Below are positions 48,546 through 60,295 of a stretch of DNA of 64,000 nucleotides, one piece after another. Source of the stretch: Cyclina sinensis (Eukaryota > Mollusca > Bivalvia > Venerida > Veneridae); NCBI GenBank assembly GCA_012932295.1, contig JAAONU010000001.1:31899449-31963448 (forward strand). The letters are read 5' to 3'. The notes beneath the pieces were generated by a model. It worked only from the letters and a program-made list of their open reading frames with translations, was not told where the DNA came from and ran no database searches. Every line of letters starts with the position of its first letter. The first letter of the stretch is position 1. A program made the translations under genes and the position numbers.

Positions 48546-50039
48546 TTTCGGAGAGGAAAGGAATGAATGAAAAAAAAACAACATCGAAATCATGAATGAA
48601 GATATATGAGATAAATAATGCAAAAAATTAATTAAGCTTATTATCATTTAACCAAACACTCACAGCTTAAAATTATCACTATAAATTATATTATGAAACG
48701 GCTGAAACAATACTCATTAAAATATATGTATTTACTTTTGCGAATTTTGAGTTTACTTGTTGTGGAAAATAGGGACAGATACATGCTTTAGTTCTAATTC
48801 TATTTCAGGCTTTGGCAATCTTCTGCAAGTTTTCAGTTTGGGTCGCTTTTCATTTTGCAGATGATGGTTCTTACAGAACGAACAAGCAAGCTTCTCGGCT
48901 ATCCATTTTCTGTACTGACAAAGTTCTTCCCAAAATTAATACGGTTTATTTTTCCTATCTGAGTCCAACTTTCACAGAAAATATTGTACTTCTCTTGGTA
49001 TGTAAAGCTGGTAACAGAACAATAATAATCCGGACTCTGAGGGTAGTATACCCGCCAAGAACATAGGACACAATGACCTGCAGCTGATGGACGGCAGGGT
49101 TTGACGGCTGTAAAAATCCCGTCATAGACTTCAGCTCAGGGTAAGTGTCGCAGTATTTCTTAATGATCATAGTGCTTTAATTAGAATTGAGACGCACCTT
49201 TTTTGCCATTTATTATATATTAGACTGTTTGTACTGAAGTCAAATCTTGTTGTGGTTGTGAACTGAACGAAAGCAGGTTCTGTTTAAAACATTGATCATT
49301 TATCGCTGTATACCGATGTCAATCAGTTAAGAGTTCATGTAGATTGAAATTCATACGGGTAGGTCAATCCAGTGCCTTGAAGAGGAACTTGAGAGAAAAC
49401 AACAACAACAACAAAGCAATAGAACCTAGTAGTCTAAACACGATTCAGGCCTGGATCCACAAAACCTGGGGTACAGGGGGGGGGGGGGGAGGGTTGAGTA
49501 AGGTACTGTGGTATAATGCTGTACTTTAATATTTTGTTATATGTATATCCCTGTAATCACCATTATGATTATTCTGTTGTAACTATAAACCCCAAATATA
49601 TGACAGGTACTTAGTCATAAAATATATCAATTTGTAGATTCAGTACCTATCTGAGTAAACACATTTGCTTCTAGACAAGGCAAAGAGACTGATTTCCAAA
49701 ATATAATTAAGAAACGGTTCTGCACAACTAAGATGTAGTGCTCGTCAAAGCCACTTTCATAGTTTAGAAACATTACGCTGCACCGATATATTCGGGAGAA
49801 GAGAGAGTAAAAATATGTGCCTGGCTGTACATTTATTATACACAACAACGGTAAGCGTGTAAATAAGATACAATAGAAATTTTTTTTCAAAGTAAATCAT
49901 AATTCAGGTAGTGGAGGTACTTAACTTAAAATGAATGGACTATTCTGGAGTATAATGATAGTATTTTCAACTCAAATTTTTCACAGACTTTTGCAGTGAT
50001 TTGGGCATGGGAAGGAGCATTTAAAGTTATCTGTGATTA

Positions 50040-50232
50040 CTGTTATTAGCCTGTATGACCAGTGGAGGAAGACTGGTAAAGGTGTAATATTACTGACTCG
50101 TAAACTGGAGGTCATGAGTCAAATCCCACCAGAGGTGAGATACTCTTTCAACTTCCATAATCCACACTGGTGCAATTACTGGGTAAGGCACCCAGGAAAC
50201 GGTCATCTTGTGCAACTTAAAGCTCTGTAGTT
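50040..50232 (+). mobile_element. tRNA-derived SINE (same family as 5930-6045)
   Basis: Head CTGGTAAAGGTGTAATATTA, B-box-like GAGTCAAATCCCACC, then GTGAGATACTCTTTCAACTT, AATCCACACTGGTGC, GGGTAAGGCACCCAGGAAAC and GGTCATCTTGTGCAACTTAA. The tail matches the partial copy in intron 1 of the zinc-finger gene. Confidence 0.6.
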
Positions 50233-50719
50233 ATGCACCATTCACCCCACAAAGTAGTTTGACTTTAATGGGAAACGAAAATTAGGGGCGGCTATGACAT
50301 GTAGTTCGGGAGAGGTATTAAGAGAATTATGGGGGTGTTCGATAACTGGAAGCGCTGTATATCAATAAACTTGTGTCAACTTTTCCTGTGTAGTACTAAA
50401 TCCCAGTAAGTGTCACGGTACCAGTGTTCTTGAATTATTGATATTAATAGAATATTGGGTTTATTTTTTTCTGACACCTCTGGGACAGACATTCGGTATG
50501 GGCTGACCAGATTTCAGAGCCATATTCTAATTGTGGACGTACAAGAGTCCATGACAAGTCAGATGGTATGCCCAGGCCCAGGCCAAGGTATTTGGCCTAA
50601 TTGACCAGTTCCAATAAAACTGATTAACCAGAAGAAGTTAAGGACAAATGAATTGCTGTGTCATCTGCAAAGGACTGTACTTTGGAATTACTTCTATTTA
50701 GTAGGTTATTAATACATGT

Positions 50720-51332
50720 ATAGGCCAGGGTGGGGGGAAAATCCAGGGATCGCCTTTAGAAAAGCCGGGATCGTTTTAAACATATAGTAATACAGGGAAT
50801 ATACCAATTGCCATTGGTGTAATCGATAAATTATCGATTAGCGCATGCCTTTTGTTATAGTTATGCATGTATAGTATAAGCATGAAAATCTACACCTTCA
50901 GAAGTGGCACTTTGTCAGTAAAACTTAAATTAATTTGCCGTATGACACATTAAAGTTATTGTGATTATCAACATTTATTACAGTTATACATAAATACAAT
51001 TAAGATACTATTATATGAAGGTGTTGAGTTTTCAAACTACATTACCATTTTGCACACTCAATTAATATCATTGTCTAACTCTGAATAATCTTAATTGTGA
51101 TTTCTGAATTTAATATAGTTAAAATGCAAACTGGTATAGCTCCAATGATAATTTAATCTTAATTTTAAATCAACATAATGGTCAATATATATGATATAAT
51201 CAAATAATATAACTTTTTATTGCCACAAATTACAACAAAATCAAAACCAAAACAGTTTATTAGTTTCCCTATATGTTTAATATGATCCCGGGCATCCCAG
51301 ATCCCAGGATTTTCCCTTCACCATAGGCCAGG
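50720..51332. mobile_element. ~593-bp MITE with imperfect TIRs and an 8-10 bp target-site duplication
   Basis: ATAGGCCAGG occurs at 50720-50729 and again at 51323-51332. Just inside it the left end reads GTGGGGGGAAAATCCAGGGA and the right end, reverse-complemented, reads GGTGAAGGGAAAATCCTGGG, an imperfect terminal inverted repeat of about 24 bp. The interior is AT-rich, with no open frame and a near-palindrome ATCGATAAATTATCGAT at 50821-50840. TSD length and lack of coding fit a non-autonomous DNA transposon (hAT-like by TSD length, uncertain). It sits about 270 bp upstream of the first coding exon of the RING gene. Confidence 0.7.
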
Positions 51333-51622
51333 AAGAGCAAGGGTCAGATTGGAGAGCTGAAATGCTTGCAATTCGTTTTGTACAAATTTCCTGTTGAACA
51401 AAGTAATTAAGGGAAGGGACATCAGACTTACTCAAGGGAACTTGATGTCATATCCCTGACATAAGAATATTGATCTTAAATTTTTTATGGTCGCGAGTGG
51501 GGGGTGGTTAATATGCTATTTTCCCATATACAAGTTCTGATCTGTCACATACCTAACCTTTAATGTATAACCATGTTCTAATGCATCTTTTATACCCTTC
51601 CAGATTTAGCAGTGTAACTGTG

Positions 51623-54600
51623 ATGTCAGGTTACGATATTGAGAAATTTGATCCGCCACCGGATCCTGACCTAGTTTGTTGTATTTGCCAGTGTGTTTTG
51701 GACAGAGCTGTGGAATGTCCCTGTCGCCATGTGTTTTGTCAAGGTTGTATTGAGCGCTGGCTTAACAACCGCCAAACATGCCCAACATGCAGGAAAACAA
51801 CATGCAAGCAGGATCTCAAACCAGTCCTACCACTTGTTCAGAATATGCTGAACAGGTCATAATAATATACTCACCATTTATAGATATTCCAGAATATATT
51901 CTAGTTGTCTGTCTGGCTCAAGTAGATTAACTTGCTCTGTTTTTCAAAATATCACAAAATATTTGGTTAAAATTATCATACACTTTAAACATTCTTCATT
52001 TTCATCTGTAACAGAATTCTTTATTCATTGACATTAGTTTCAGATTTCAGGTATCTACATTATATATACATGTGCATTTATCAGTTCTTTAAAATCTAAT
52101 TTGAGTTAGCTTTATAATATGATGATCATGAGGTATATAAAGTAAGTGAATTCAAAGGTTGATCATGAATGTAATACTATGTTTTACTACATGTAGGTTG
52201 TTGATGATATGTGACTTCCGAAACAATGGATGTACTGAGAGAATCATGCTGGAGCACTTTGAGCGCCATGTCAAGAACTGTGGGTATGAGATGAAAGCGT
52301 GTCGGTTCTCAAAGTGTGGGGCAAGGATTCTGCGCATGCAACTTGACAGCCATGAGAATGAGCAGTGTGAGCATAGGGAGAGCATGTGTGAGGGAGAATG
52401 TGGCCTAATGATCCCGCTTAGTGATAGACCAACACATAACTGTGTAGCAGCATTGAAGTCTCATATTGATGGTAAATAACAGATATTTTTACATATTTTT
52501 TCATAAAATATCAGTTGAGCTAGACTATTTCACCCTGTTAACTTGTTTTGCCTTTGTGAACAAATTTAGCCTCTTTGAATTTAACATCAAGCATTAATGA
52601 GCACTACTCAAACTATAAGAAACGTGACTGAGTCAGTACTCAAGGCAATCTGAATATTCATACAAGGACCAGAATTTCTTGATATGTCTTTAAACTTCAT
52701 TATCAAACTGAAATATATTATAAAATGAATATCTTACATAATACAAATGTTACTTCTAAGGACAGTACAATAGACTGATTAACGAAGTATATTTCTTTAA
52801 AGCTTCCATAATAACTTTAGTAAAACAAAGCCAGTCAGTTGTATTTATAGAATTTAGTCATACAAGTTTTCATGCAATAACAATAACATGTTTTAGAAAA
52901 GAACTTCTCTCTTAATATAAGTGATAATTTCATGATGTTCTTCATCATTTTAAATATACTTAGTTGTGATAGTTCCTTAACACATTTGAAACATTCATTA
53001 CAGTAGATTATAATGCACAGAAGTAAAATGGATAGTTGAAGAGAAAGCCCAGTGGTTAATTAGAAAATCTCCTTGTCAGAAACCATAAGGTCTAGATCTA
53101 ATTTATTTGGAATGTACATGTAGCATTCTTTACAAAAATTGTTCAAATTATTTCCTTTGGGTCAAAATTGACTTGTCCCAGAGGTGACTTGTTTTACATT
53201 GAGTTGTGTAGGAAAAACCTACAGAATCTTCTTGTCTTCAACTGTATCCCTTAGAGCCTAGAGATTTTGTAGGTTGTATTGTCTAGTGGATTTCTGCCAA
53301 GTCTGTTCAAGTTTACGTTTCTGAGGCAAATTTTGGCTCATCCCCAAGGGTCCTATTTGTATAAAATATTTGAAAATCTTCTTGTCAGAAACAGTTAGGT
53401 CTAAACCTTATATTTTTGGTACGTAGCATTGTGTAGTTGACCTCTACAAAGATTTTTCTGATTATATCACTGAAGTCAGCAGCAGACCCACAACCTAAGA
53501 ACTTAAGGTAAGCAATTCAGGGCCATTTTAGCTTTCTTGTTTGAAACTTTGGTGATTTTATGTTTATTTCTCTTTTTCAGAAAAGAACAGAATGATTGAG
53601 CAGCTAAAAGTGAAGTTACATGAATTGAATAACCTTTCCCAGTCATTGAATGATCAGCTTGTAGAACTGAGACAACAACTGAATGACCGCAATCAGATTT
53701 TCAGTTCCGACAGCTCGGACAGCAGTGATAGTGATGTCACAGATTTTATGTCAGATGATCTGAGTAGAGATTCTTGGCTCGATAATGCTGCATCAAATAT
53801 TTCAGAATACAATCTTGACAGTGCGACAAATAATGATACCAATGAAGCAAATAATAACAGTGAAAATACAGAGGGGTCAGATGTTGTTGAACAAGTTGAA
53901 AGAACCGTTGTTAATAGTTTGTTTGAACTTTCATCCAGCTTGGAGCGTATTCGTAATCAAATGAGGGCAGTGTTAAATTCTAGGCTAGTGCAAGAACAAA
54001 ATGCAAATGATGAAGTAAGAGTTCCCCCAGCATCTGAGCTAGATGCTATAGTAAATAGCAGTAATAATAACAGGTCTGAAGCAGTTGGCCAGCATTCAAA
54101 TAATTCCAATAATAACCACTTAGGTAACAGTGAAAATGGATATGATAATGAAAACCAGCAAAATAGAAATGATGATGAATATAGAAGGACTCAGTTTACT
54201 ACTACTTCTCAGGATGAGACCACTTCAGATGATAGATACTCTGATGCTAATGACAGCAGGATAAGTACTCAAACAGAAGAGAGTCATGATGAAAATACAA
54301 GTGGCTCAGATGTAAGTGATTTGAACTGGATATCAGATTCAGACAGTAACCACACACCAGGCTCACCATTTCCCTCTCAACCTTCAGAATATAACAGTGC
54401 TGGGGCTAATGATTCATTTAGGAATGAGAATGTAGATTATGACAACAATGATATACAAGGGCATGTCATTCTCTCACAGCCACCAGATTCACCATCTGAC
54501 ACCACTGGCAGTTTCTCTAGTATCCCCTCGGCATCATCAGTTGCCAGCAGTCCTACACATGAGGAGGATCATGAGGGTTCTCAGCCTGACTCAGTGTTCA

Positions 54601-56537
54601 CAGCAACACCTTCAACGTGTTGCCAGTCTAGTCCTTCACATAGTAACAACAGCTGGTCTAACTCACAAGACCATAATCCAAGATCACCAGGTAGTGTGAG
54701 TTCTTATTTGTCACCGAAATCTCCAAGCGTTGATAGTGAGCATTCTGCACATTTTTCGAATTCAAGCCCTGCACATTCATTATCTTCTGTGTCGACTGAA
54801 GGTAGTGGAGACTGTTCAAAGTCTGAAGCTAGTCACTATAAATCTGATGATAATAGTTGTTCACCTTTCACAGCCATGGAAGAAAAAAGTGACACTGAAC
54901 AAACAGATCATGAAATAAGCGCTAATGCTTCGCCCAAAAGACAGTCAGGTTGTGTTTCTGACTCTGAGCCAGATGAAAATATTGATGTTCAGAATGGCCA
55001 GAAGTGCACAGCATCAGATGAAATGGAACGCTGTGAAACTAGTGGTGCTGATACAAGTTTAGATTATGGAGGAAGTGTGGAGGAAAGTAGTCCTGATGAA
55101 CTTTCAGAAACAAGCACAGACAGTCTTGATCACCTTGAAATGCAAGAAGAATCAGATGATACGGAATGTGAGCACCAGCAAGATGGTACCTGTGAAGCAT
55201 CAGGTAATATTATATCAAGATGTGAACCTGACAGCACCCAGAGTCCATTAACTGTACAGCAAGAGCAACCATTGAGTTCATATGAAGGATCAAGTGCAGA
55301 TAAACCAGTTATGATTTCAACTGCAACAGATTCTGGAGATTCTGAAGATTCTGAATCAATAAGATATATAACAAAACATGTCAGACATCCTGGATCGTTT
55401 CGAAATACTTTCACAGAAAGAAATGAAAATTATACAAAAACAAGTCCTGTAGTAGATGACCAGGGCTCAACTGTAGACAGTGGATTTACTACTGGTACAA
55501 GCTCTCCTTTAGATGATGTTCGTCAGCCATTTGATGAAAAGAAAATCTTAAGTAGGAAACGAAAATCTGCATGGAATACTTCTGTTTCAGATGAGTACAA
55601 GAAGCGAAGGTCAAGTGGTGTTTCCTCTAACAGTTTTTCTGACCAAGAAAATCAATCTCATATCCAAGGTGGTCCAGGAAGTTTCTTATCTAATGATGTT
55701 TTAGAAGGTGCAGCTAGATATGGAGGTAGAAGAGAGACTGATGAAAATGGTAGTGCTGGTAATGGTTATTATGACTCTAAGAATAGCAGAGGTAGTGCCA
55801 TGACTTTACAGTATTCTGATGAACAGGCAAATCCAAACAGTGTTCAGACATCACCTCCAAGGAGTAAGCAGTCTTGGAGAGACGGTTCTCAAATTACAAG
55901 AAAAAACAGATTTTATCCCAGCAGACGAAGTAGTCAGACTGTTGGTAGTAATGACAATAATGCACAGAGTTTAAATGTTAAGATAGATTTATCATTAATA
56001 AATTATTCAGCACGTATAGGAAATGAGCCAACAAGCACAACCATTCCAACAACAGCAGTAGTTCATAGTGCTAATATATCTCCTATTCCGACTGTTCCGT
56101 CATTTAAACGAGAGCAGGGACATACAGCTTCCCGGCAGTATAAAAGTAAAAATATATCGAAGTCAAGTACACCAAAACAAGATGATACGTCACATAAAAG
56201 TACTCGTAGACAGCGCTTTGCAAGATTGCAGAGACAAGAGTTACAAAAAACAACCAGAAACACTCGTACTAGTCCGGCTAGGGGGGCAAATAATGTAAGC
56301 AATACCTATAACCGTGAATTCCCGAATTCTTGGCGGGACAGTTCAGATAGTAGTTCAGATAATACTTGGCAGCCCAGTTCTGATTGTAATGACATGGATG
56401 ATACTATTACAGAAGGTGAGGACGGGACTGAAACCGACTCTAGTTATGAAGTTCAAGTACCAAAATCCACAGCAGCGTTACTGGAAGAATATGCTTCAGA
56501 TGATTCAGATGAGAGTTGGACTGTAGATATGAACTAG
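51623..56537 (+). CDS. NRDP1/RNF41-type RING E3 ubiquitin ligase with a ~950-residue disordered tail
   Basis: Probable E3 ubiquitin ligase. Exons 51604(start codon 51623)-51855, 52197-52471 and 53581-56537 join in phase (233+275+2957 nt) to give 1154 aa. The start MSGYDIEKF is preferred because NRDP1 proteins begin MGYD and an acceptor CCCTTCCAG ends at 51603; a 5' UTR exon is implied. The C3HC4 RING has C19, C22, C34, H36, C39, C42, C53 and C56. TRAF-type zinc-finger segments follow at about 80-165 (CDFRNNGCTERI..HFERHVKNC; CGLMIP..PTHNC), then a short coiled coil at about 170-200 (IEQLKVKLHELNNLSQSLND). NRDP1 itself ends within about 320 residues with a substrate-binding domain. That domain is absent here, replaced by a Ser/Asp/Glu/Asn-rich tail on one long exon, with basic clusters (SRKRK, KKRR, STRRQRFARLQRQ) and an acidic end (YASDDSDESWTVDMN). 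The tail suggests nuclear scaffolding or heavy phosphorylation (inference). Confidence 0.85.
53040..53545. repeat. decayed tandem repeat in intron 2 of the RING gene
   Basis: Three related phrases, 'CCTTGTCAGAAACCATAAGGTC', 'ATCTTCTTGTCTTCAACTGT' and 'ATCTTCTTGTCAGAAACAGTTAGGTC', recur with 'GGTAxGTAGCATTxTxTAG' spacings. The stretch ends AAGGTAAGCAATTCAGGGCC, a decayed end of the AGCTCACC/GGTGAGC family. No coding. Confidence 0.4.
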
Positions 56538-57756
56538 TGAATATGATTACTGTTTGTATTTAAGTGTTGTTTTGAGCACTTGTGGTTTAACCATATAGAC
56601 ATACATGTATTAAGAAGGAAGATGATACTTTGCTGTCTTGTTGTCTTAATAGTTAGCCTCTGTCATGACCAATCAGCTCTTGCCCTTGGACTCATGTTAA
56701 TGAAACATCTAAAATGTCTAGCTCAAAGTTAAGAAACTAGTCCACTAGATTGAATTTTAGTAAAACCACTATTTCTTTCACTAGACTATGTGCATTGTAG
56801 TGTGAAAATAAGGAAGTTTATCTCGATGTCTACATCAGGGGTAAAAACTGTCTAACCAGCTGAGATCAAATAAAAACATCATTATGCTTAAAAGATCATT
56901 TTTATCAAACTCTTCCCGAAACTTGGTCATTATAAATGCTTACATAACATCTTAGATGAGTTTGAAAGGAGGTTATATGCACTGTAAAGTAAAATCTGGT
57001 CATAAGGTTAGTTAGAGATCTAGACGCCTCAATTTTTGCAGGGTTACTAACATAGTCAAAAATGTTTTTCTGCATAATATCTGAGTCATGTTTGGGATCA
57101 GGTAAAAGACAGGGAAAGTTGGTAAAATCAAAGGAAGACAAATTGATTACATATTTAGTTATACAAACAGTTTGGTTTGTTTAAGTTTTTGCTCTTGACT
57201 TCCTAATCTAAATATTTTCTTTATTTTAAGCAATTTACTTGTTAATTGGAACAAACTTAACCGATGCAAATAATACAGGGTCATTTTTTAGCTCAGTTAG
57301 AAAATTAAAATGTCTTCCTTGAAGAATGGAGAACTTGCAAGGTGTTAACGGTTGAAATCACAACATTGAGAGCTTAATCTTGTCAAAAATACAAAGGCGC
57401 AACTTTTCCCCACACAATATTACCAGCACCCCTGTGACGAAAAGTTCCTCTTGACAAGATGTGTCTTCTGTACAACAAATTGTACACAATTCTATGTGTA
57501 TTTTACTGCTTGTGTTTGTTAAAGTACTTAGCATGACAACACATTTTGTGATACATAAAGACAAATCTAATAAGTATACACATTTGCAACGAGAGTTAGC
57601 TTAGATAAATGTGAAAATGTGGAAAATAACTGGAGTCAAGATATATGTTAGAAATGTTCTGCTCTTAAATGATCTGTACAAAAGTTTGTATGCTGCCAGC
57701 TTTGAGACGGGTATCAATACTCTATCATATAAAGAATCAAAGTGCAACATTTCAAT
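56538..57756. other. 3' UTR of the RING gene and intergenic sequence
   Basis: After the TAG at 56535-56537 the first good poly(A) hexamer is AATAAA at 56869-56874, implying a 3' UTR of about 340 nt. I see no gene from there to the repeat at 57757. Confidence 0.4.
56869..56874 (+). terminator. candidate poly(A) signal of the RING gene
   Basis: AATAAA, 332 bases after the stop codon, the first canonical hexamer downstream of the coding sequence. Confidence 0.4.
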
Positions 57757-58560
57757 TTATTTTATGCCTACCAATGAAATATTGGGAAATATCAGTGAGA
57801 TAAAAGTGATAATCCACTGTTTTGAATCAGTGAAATTACCATTTCGATAATCCACTGTTTGTGCCGGAACTACTTTTTTATCAACGTAAATACAAGAGAA
57901 TCCGCTGTATTTCAGACAGTGACAGCGAGTGAAATTTATTTACCTTGTTAAATCCAGTTATAATACTGAATTCCTGAGCCTAACTAGTTGTGAACAATGA
58001 TGAAATTCGCCATACATTATTTAAAATGTCTGATTTGTTTACATAACTCACATGGACAATATCCAATATGGCCGACTTTCAATTCAATTGATTGAATATT
58101 ACTCGGTATTAATCCGCTTTTATAATTAAAGTATGTATGGCTAAAATTCAATAAATATTGATAAACTGTGAAGAGAAAAATAAATGTTATTTGATGAAAG
58201 TGTATTCAGTTTATTTCAGCAGAAGTAAAGTTATCTTATGTATTGGAGATTGTCTGAACTTTTTTGGTGCGGAGTAACGGTTTGACCAAAGTACGCATTA
58301 ACTGATTTGGGGCTCACCATGGGGAATTTATTGAAGGCCCTGAGTAAAAATGTCATAAAATACCCATTTTTGACGTGTTGGCATAAAAAAAGAGAAAATT
58401 TGTTTGTTTTTTAGTGGAAGATGGGAATTTATTTCATCTCGTGAACACCATATGTTTATATTTTCACGAGTGGCGCCACTCGTGAAAATATCACATATGG
58501 TGTTCACTCGATGAAATAAATTCTCATCTTCCACAAAAACAAACAAATATCCTCTATATA
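57757..58560 (-). mobile_element. interspersed repeat copy B, with a long terminal hairpin
   Basis: Reverse complement of 35985-36760 across nearly its full length, with small indels. Its right end is a long hairpin, about 58399-58550. The central 34 bases (58458-58491) are a perfect palindrome, with arms ATATTTTCACGAGTGGC, and the imperfect arms extend about 75 bp on each side through CACCATATG and GAATTTATTTCATC. No coding capacity. In copy A most of the second hairpin arm is missing. Confidence 0.75.
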
Positions 58561-58924
58561 ACATGTCGTAAAAGAGTGCCATTATCACAATTCTAATTAT
58601 TGTTTCCAACTAAAAAATGGCTGCCTTTTTGTACCAAGATGGATTTAAAAAGATGTTTGTCACCACAAAAATGACTTTCTTTACCAAATTCATCATTCAT
58701 AATAACTTTTTATGAATATTGAAAAGTTGACCACCATACTGGTACTTCCTTTAAATAGGAAGTTTCATTCGGTACTAATTATTGCAAGATATAGACATTG
58801 ACAAGATAGTTAACGACTTCTGTTTCCTAAACAACCAGCAATGAGTCTGATACAAAATCTAAATTAATGCATTCAGTTGCCGTATCTCCATCCACTTACC
58901 AAGTTCCATGAATTTAGCTTATGT
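58561..58924. other. gene-free spacer
   Basis: AT-rich sequence between the inverted repeat copy and the fold-back element; nothing recognisable. Confidence 0.3.
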
Positions 58925-59430
58925 GTCTCTGTTATGTGTCTTGTTTTCAATTACTGCAACTCCAAAATAATGGACACAAATCGAGATGTCTTGTCTCGAC
59001 CCGCGCCTCGACATGTTCTCTTGGTTTATATGAACCAGTGGTTTATGTACACACCATACATGTATTCACTTATATATATTATTTTCAAACAAATGGCAAT
59101 AAATAGTCTGAAAATATCTAAAATATCAACAGCAAAGAGGTCACCCGTGTCGCTGCAAAACAAAAAGTAGGACGTTTTTATGAATTTTACGTATATTTCA
59201 GACTATTTATTGCCATTTGTTTGAAAATAATATATAAATGAATACATGTAATATGTATGGTGTGTACATAATCAAACCACTGGTTCACATATGCCAAAAG
59301 AACATGTCGAGGCGCGGGTCGAGACAAGACATCTCGATTTGTGTTGCTTATTTTCAGGGCCTTTAATTAAGGCCCTGTTATTTTGGTGTTGCAGTAATTG
59401 AAAACAACACACATAACAAACAGCATCGTC
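58925..59430. mobile_element. fold-back (long inverted repeat) element
   Basis: The left arm (about 58930-59117: TTATGTGTCTTGTTTTCAAT..TCTTGTCTCGACCCGCGCCT..GCAATAAATAGTCTGAAAAT) and the right arm (about 59200-59428: ATTTCAGACTATTTATTGCC..AGGCGCGGGTCGAGACAAGA..ATTGAAAACAACACACATAA) are reverse complements with few mismatches. They are separated by a loop of about 85 bp. The right arm carries an insertion near 59350-59385 that is itself a palindrome (AGGGCCTTTAATTAAGGCCCT). It has no significant open frame. It is a MITE or fold-back transposon. Confidence 0.75.
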
Positions 59431-60040
59431 GAAACCCACTGTATGTATTCCGTTTCCACTACACCATATAAGGTCGATTAAGAAGCATAGCGCGTGGGTT
59501 CCGACGATGAACAGAGACTCAGATAAAACATTCTTGTGTTCCGTGGTAAACTTCGTTTGCAGATGACATACCTTCTTTTGTCAGTAGAGTGTATATTTTC
59601 CTGACTGGTCCATCGCCGCTATATATACAGCAAAGAATGACCCGTGCATGAGCAAAAAGGGTTCCGTTTTAGTAAATTTCGCAGAGGGTACCGATACGGA
59701 TATGCACCGTGAACCAGGAACATCACTGAGGTGACTTTTGTTTTCAAAATGTTCGCATTTATTTTTGTTAGAAAATAGTAATAAAGTTAAAGATCAACAT
59801 CTTTACGATGTATCAACACACTGAACAATTTAATGCACTGACATAGATTGTTTTGTTACACATATCATAGTTTTTTTTCCCATAACCATTCTCGGCTTAA
59901 GCATGACGTCATTCTTAACCAATCAGATAACAGTAACTAACTAATTTAAGCATTCGGTTGTCGGTCGTTACTCGGACTTAATCGTGACTTTAAAGTCGTT
60001 TGTTATGAAACCTAACAACTTTAATTAATTAGAATCGTTA
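59431..60040. other. gene-free stretch with a small hairpin
   Basis: A 17-base imperfect inverted pair, CATCGTCGAAACCCACT (about 59424) and GTGGGTTCCGACGATG (about 59495), flanks a 55-bp loop. GC-rich islands around 59570-59740 resemble promoter-proximal sequence, but I cannot assign a start site. Confidence 0.35.
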
Positions 60041-60043
60041 AAA

Positions 60044-60295
60044 ATGCACTTATCAGGCCGTAGGTCTCGAAAATTAAGACAGTTTCTTTTGTTATGTGTT
60101 CTAGTTTTTGTAATTTTTAATCTTGAAGTTACATATAGCTCAACGATAAAATCCGAGTTACACCCAAGTACGGATATACTACCTTTAAAAAATACCCAGA
60201 TGTGTAAAGCCGAGAATTGTTTTGCGTTCTTGCTGCACTTGATCGCTTTCGAAATATCCCGAATGATTTTTGTTATTACTGTTTTCATTAGTTAA
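60044..60295 (+). CDS. possible first exon of a type II membrane protein (unconfirmed)
   Basis: The ATG at 60044 (context TTAAAAATGC) opens MHLSGRRSRKLRQ followed by the hydrophobic segment FLLLCVLVFVIFNLEV and a polar stretch. A short basic tail plus signal-anchor is the usual start of a Golgi glycosyltransferase or similar type II protein, and sequence upstream rises in GC. No downstream exon or convincing donor was found, and the 83-codon frame could be chance in AT-rich DNA. Treat as a candidate only. Confidence 0.2.
   Translation: MHLSGRRSRKLRQFLLLCVLVFVIFNLEVTYSSTIKSELHPSTDILPLKNTQMCKAENCFAFLLHLIAFEISRMIFVITVFIS

Larger units (their letters stand above)
45682..50030. other. long gene-free stretch, repeat-bearing
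   Basis: No coding exon that I can support. It contains a CAGA/CGGA tract (46190-46230), an antisense tRNA-Leu-like SINE (46385-46615), an antisense tRNA-like segment (48480-48545) and a CAACAACAAC tract followed by a 13-G run (49402-49490). The upstream exon of the TLR gene should lie in the left part, but I could not place it. Confidence 0.35.

Noticed and set aside
48812..49066. 84-residue plus-strand frame (MAIFCKFSVWVAFHFADDG..)
   Set aside because: No flanking splice consensus, no family resemblance, and the opposite strand is equally open.
54439..56526. Additional frames inside the long RING-gene exon on both strands
   Set aside because: They are shadows of the 981-codon main frame; none has splice or domain support.
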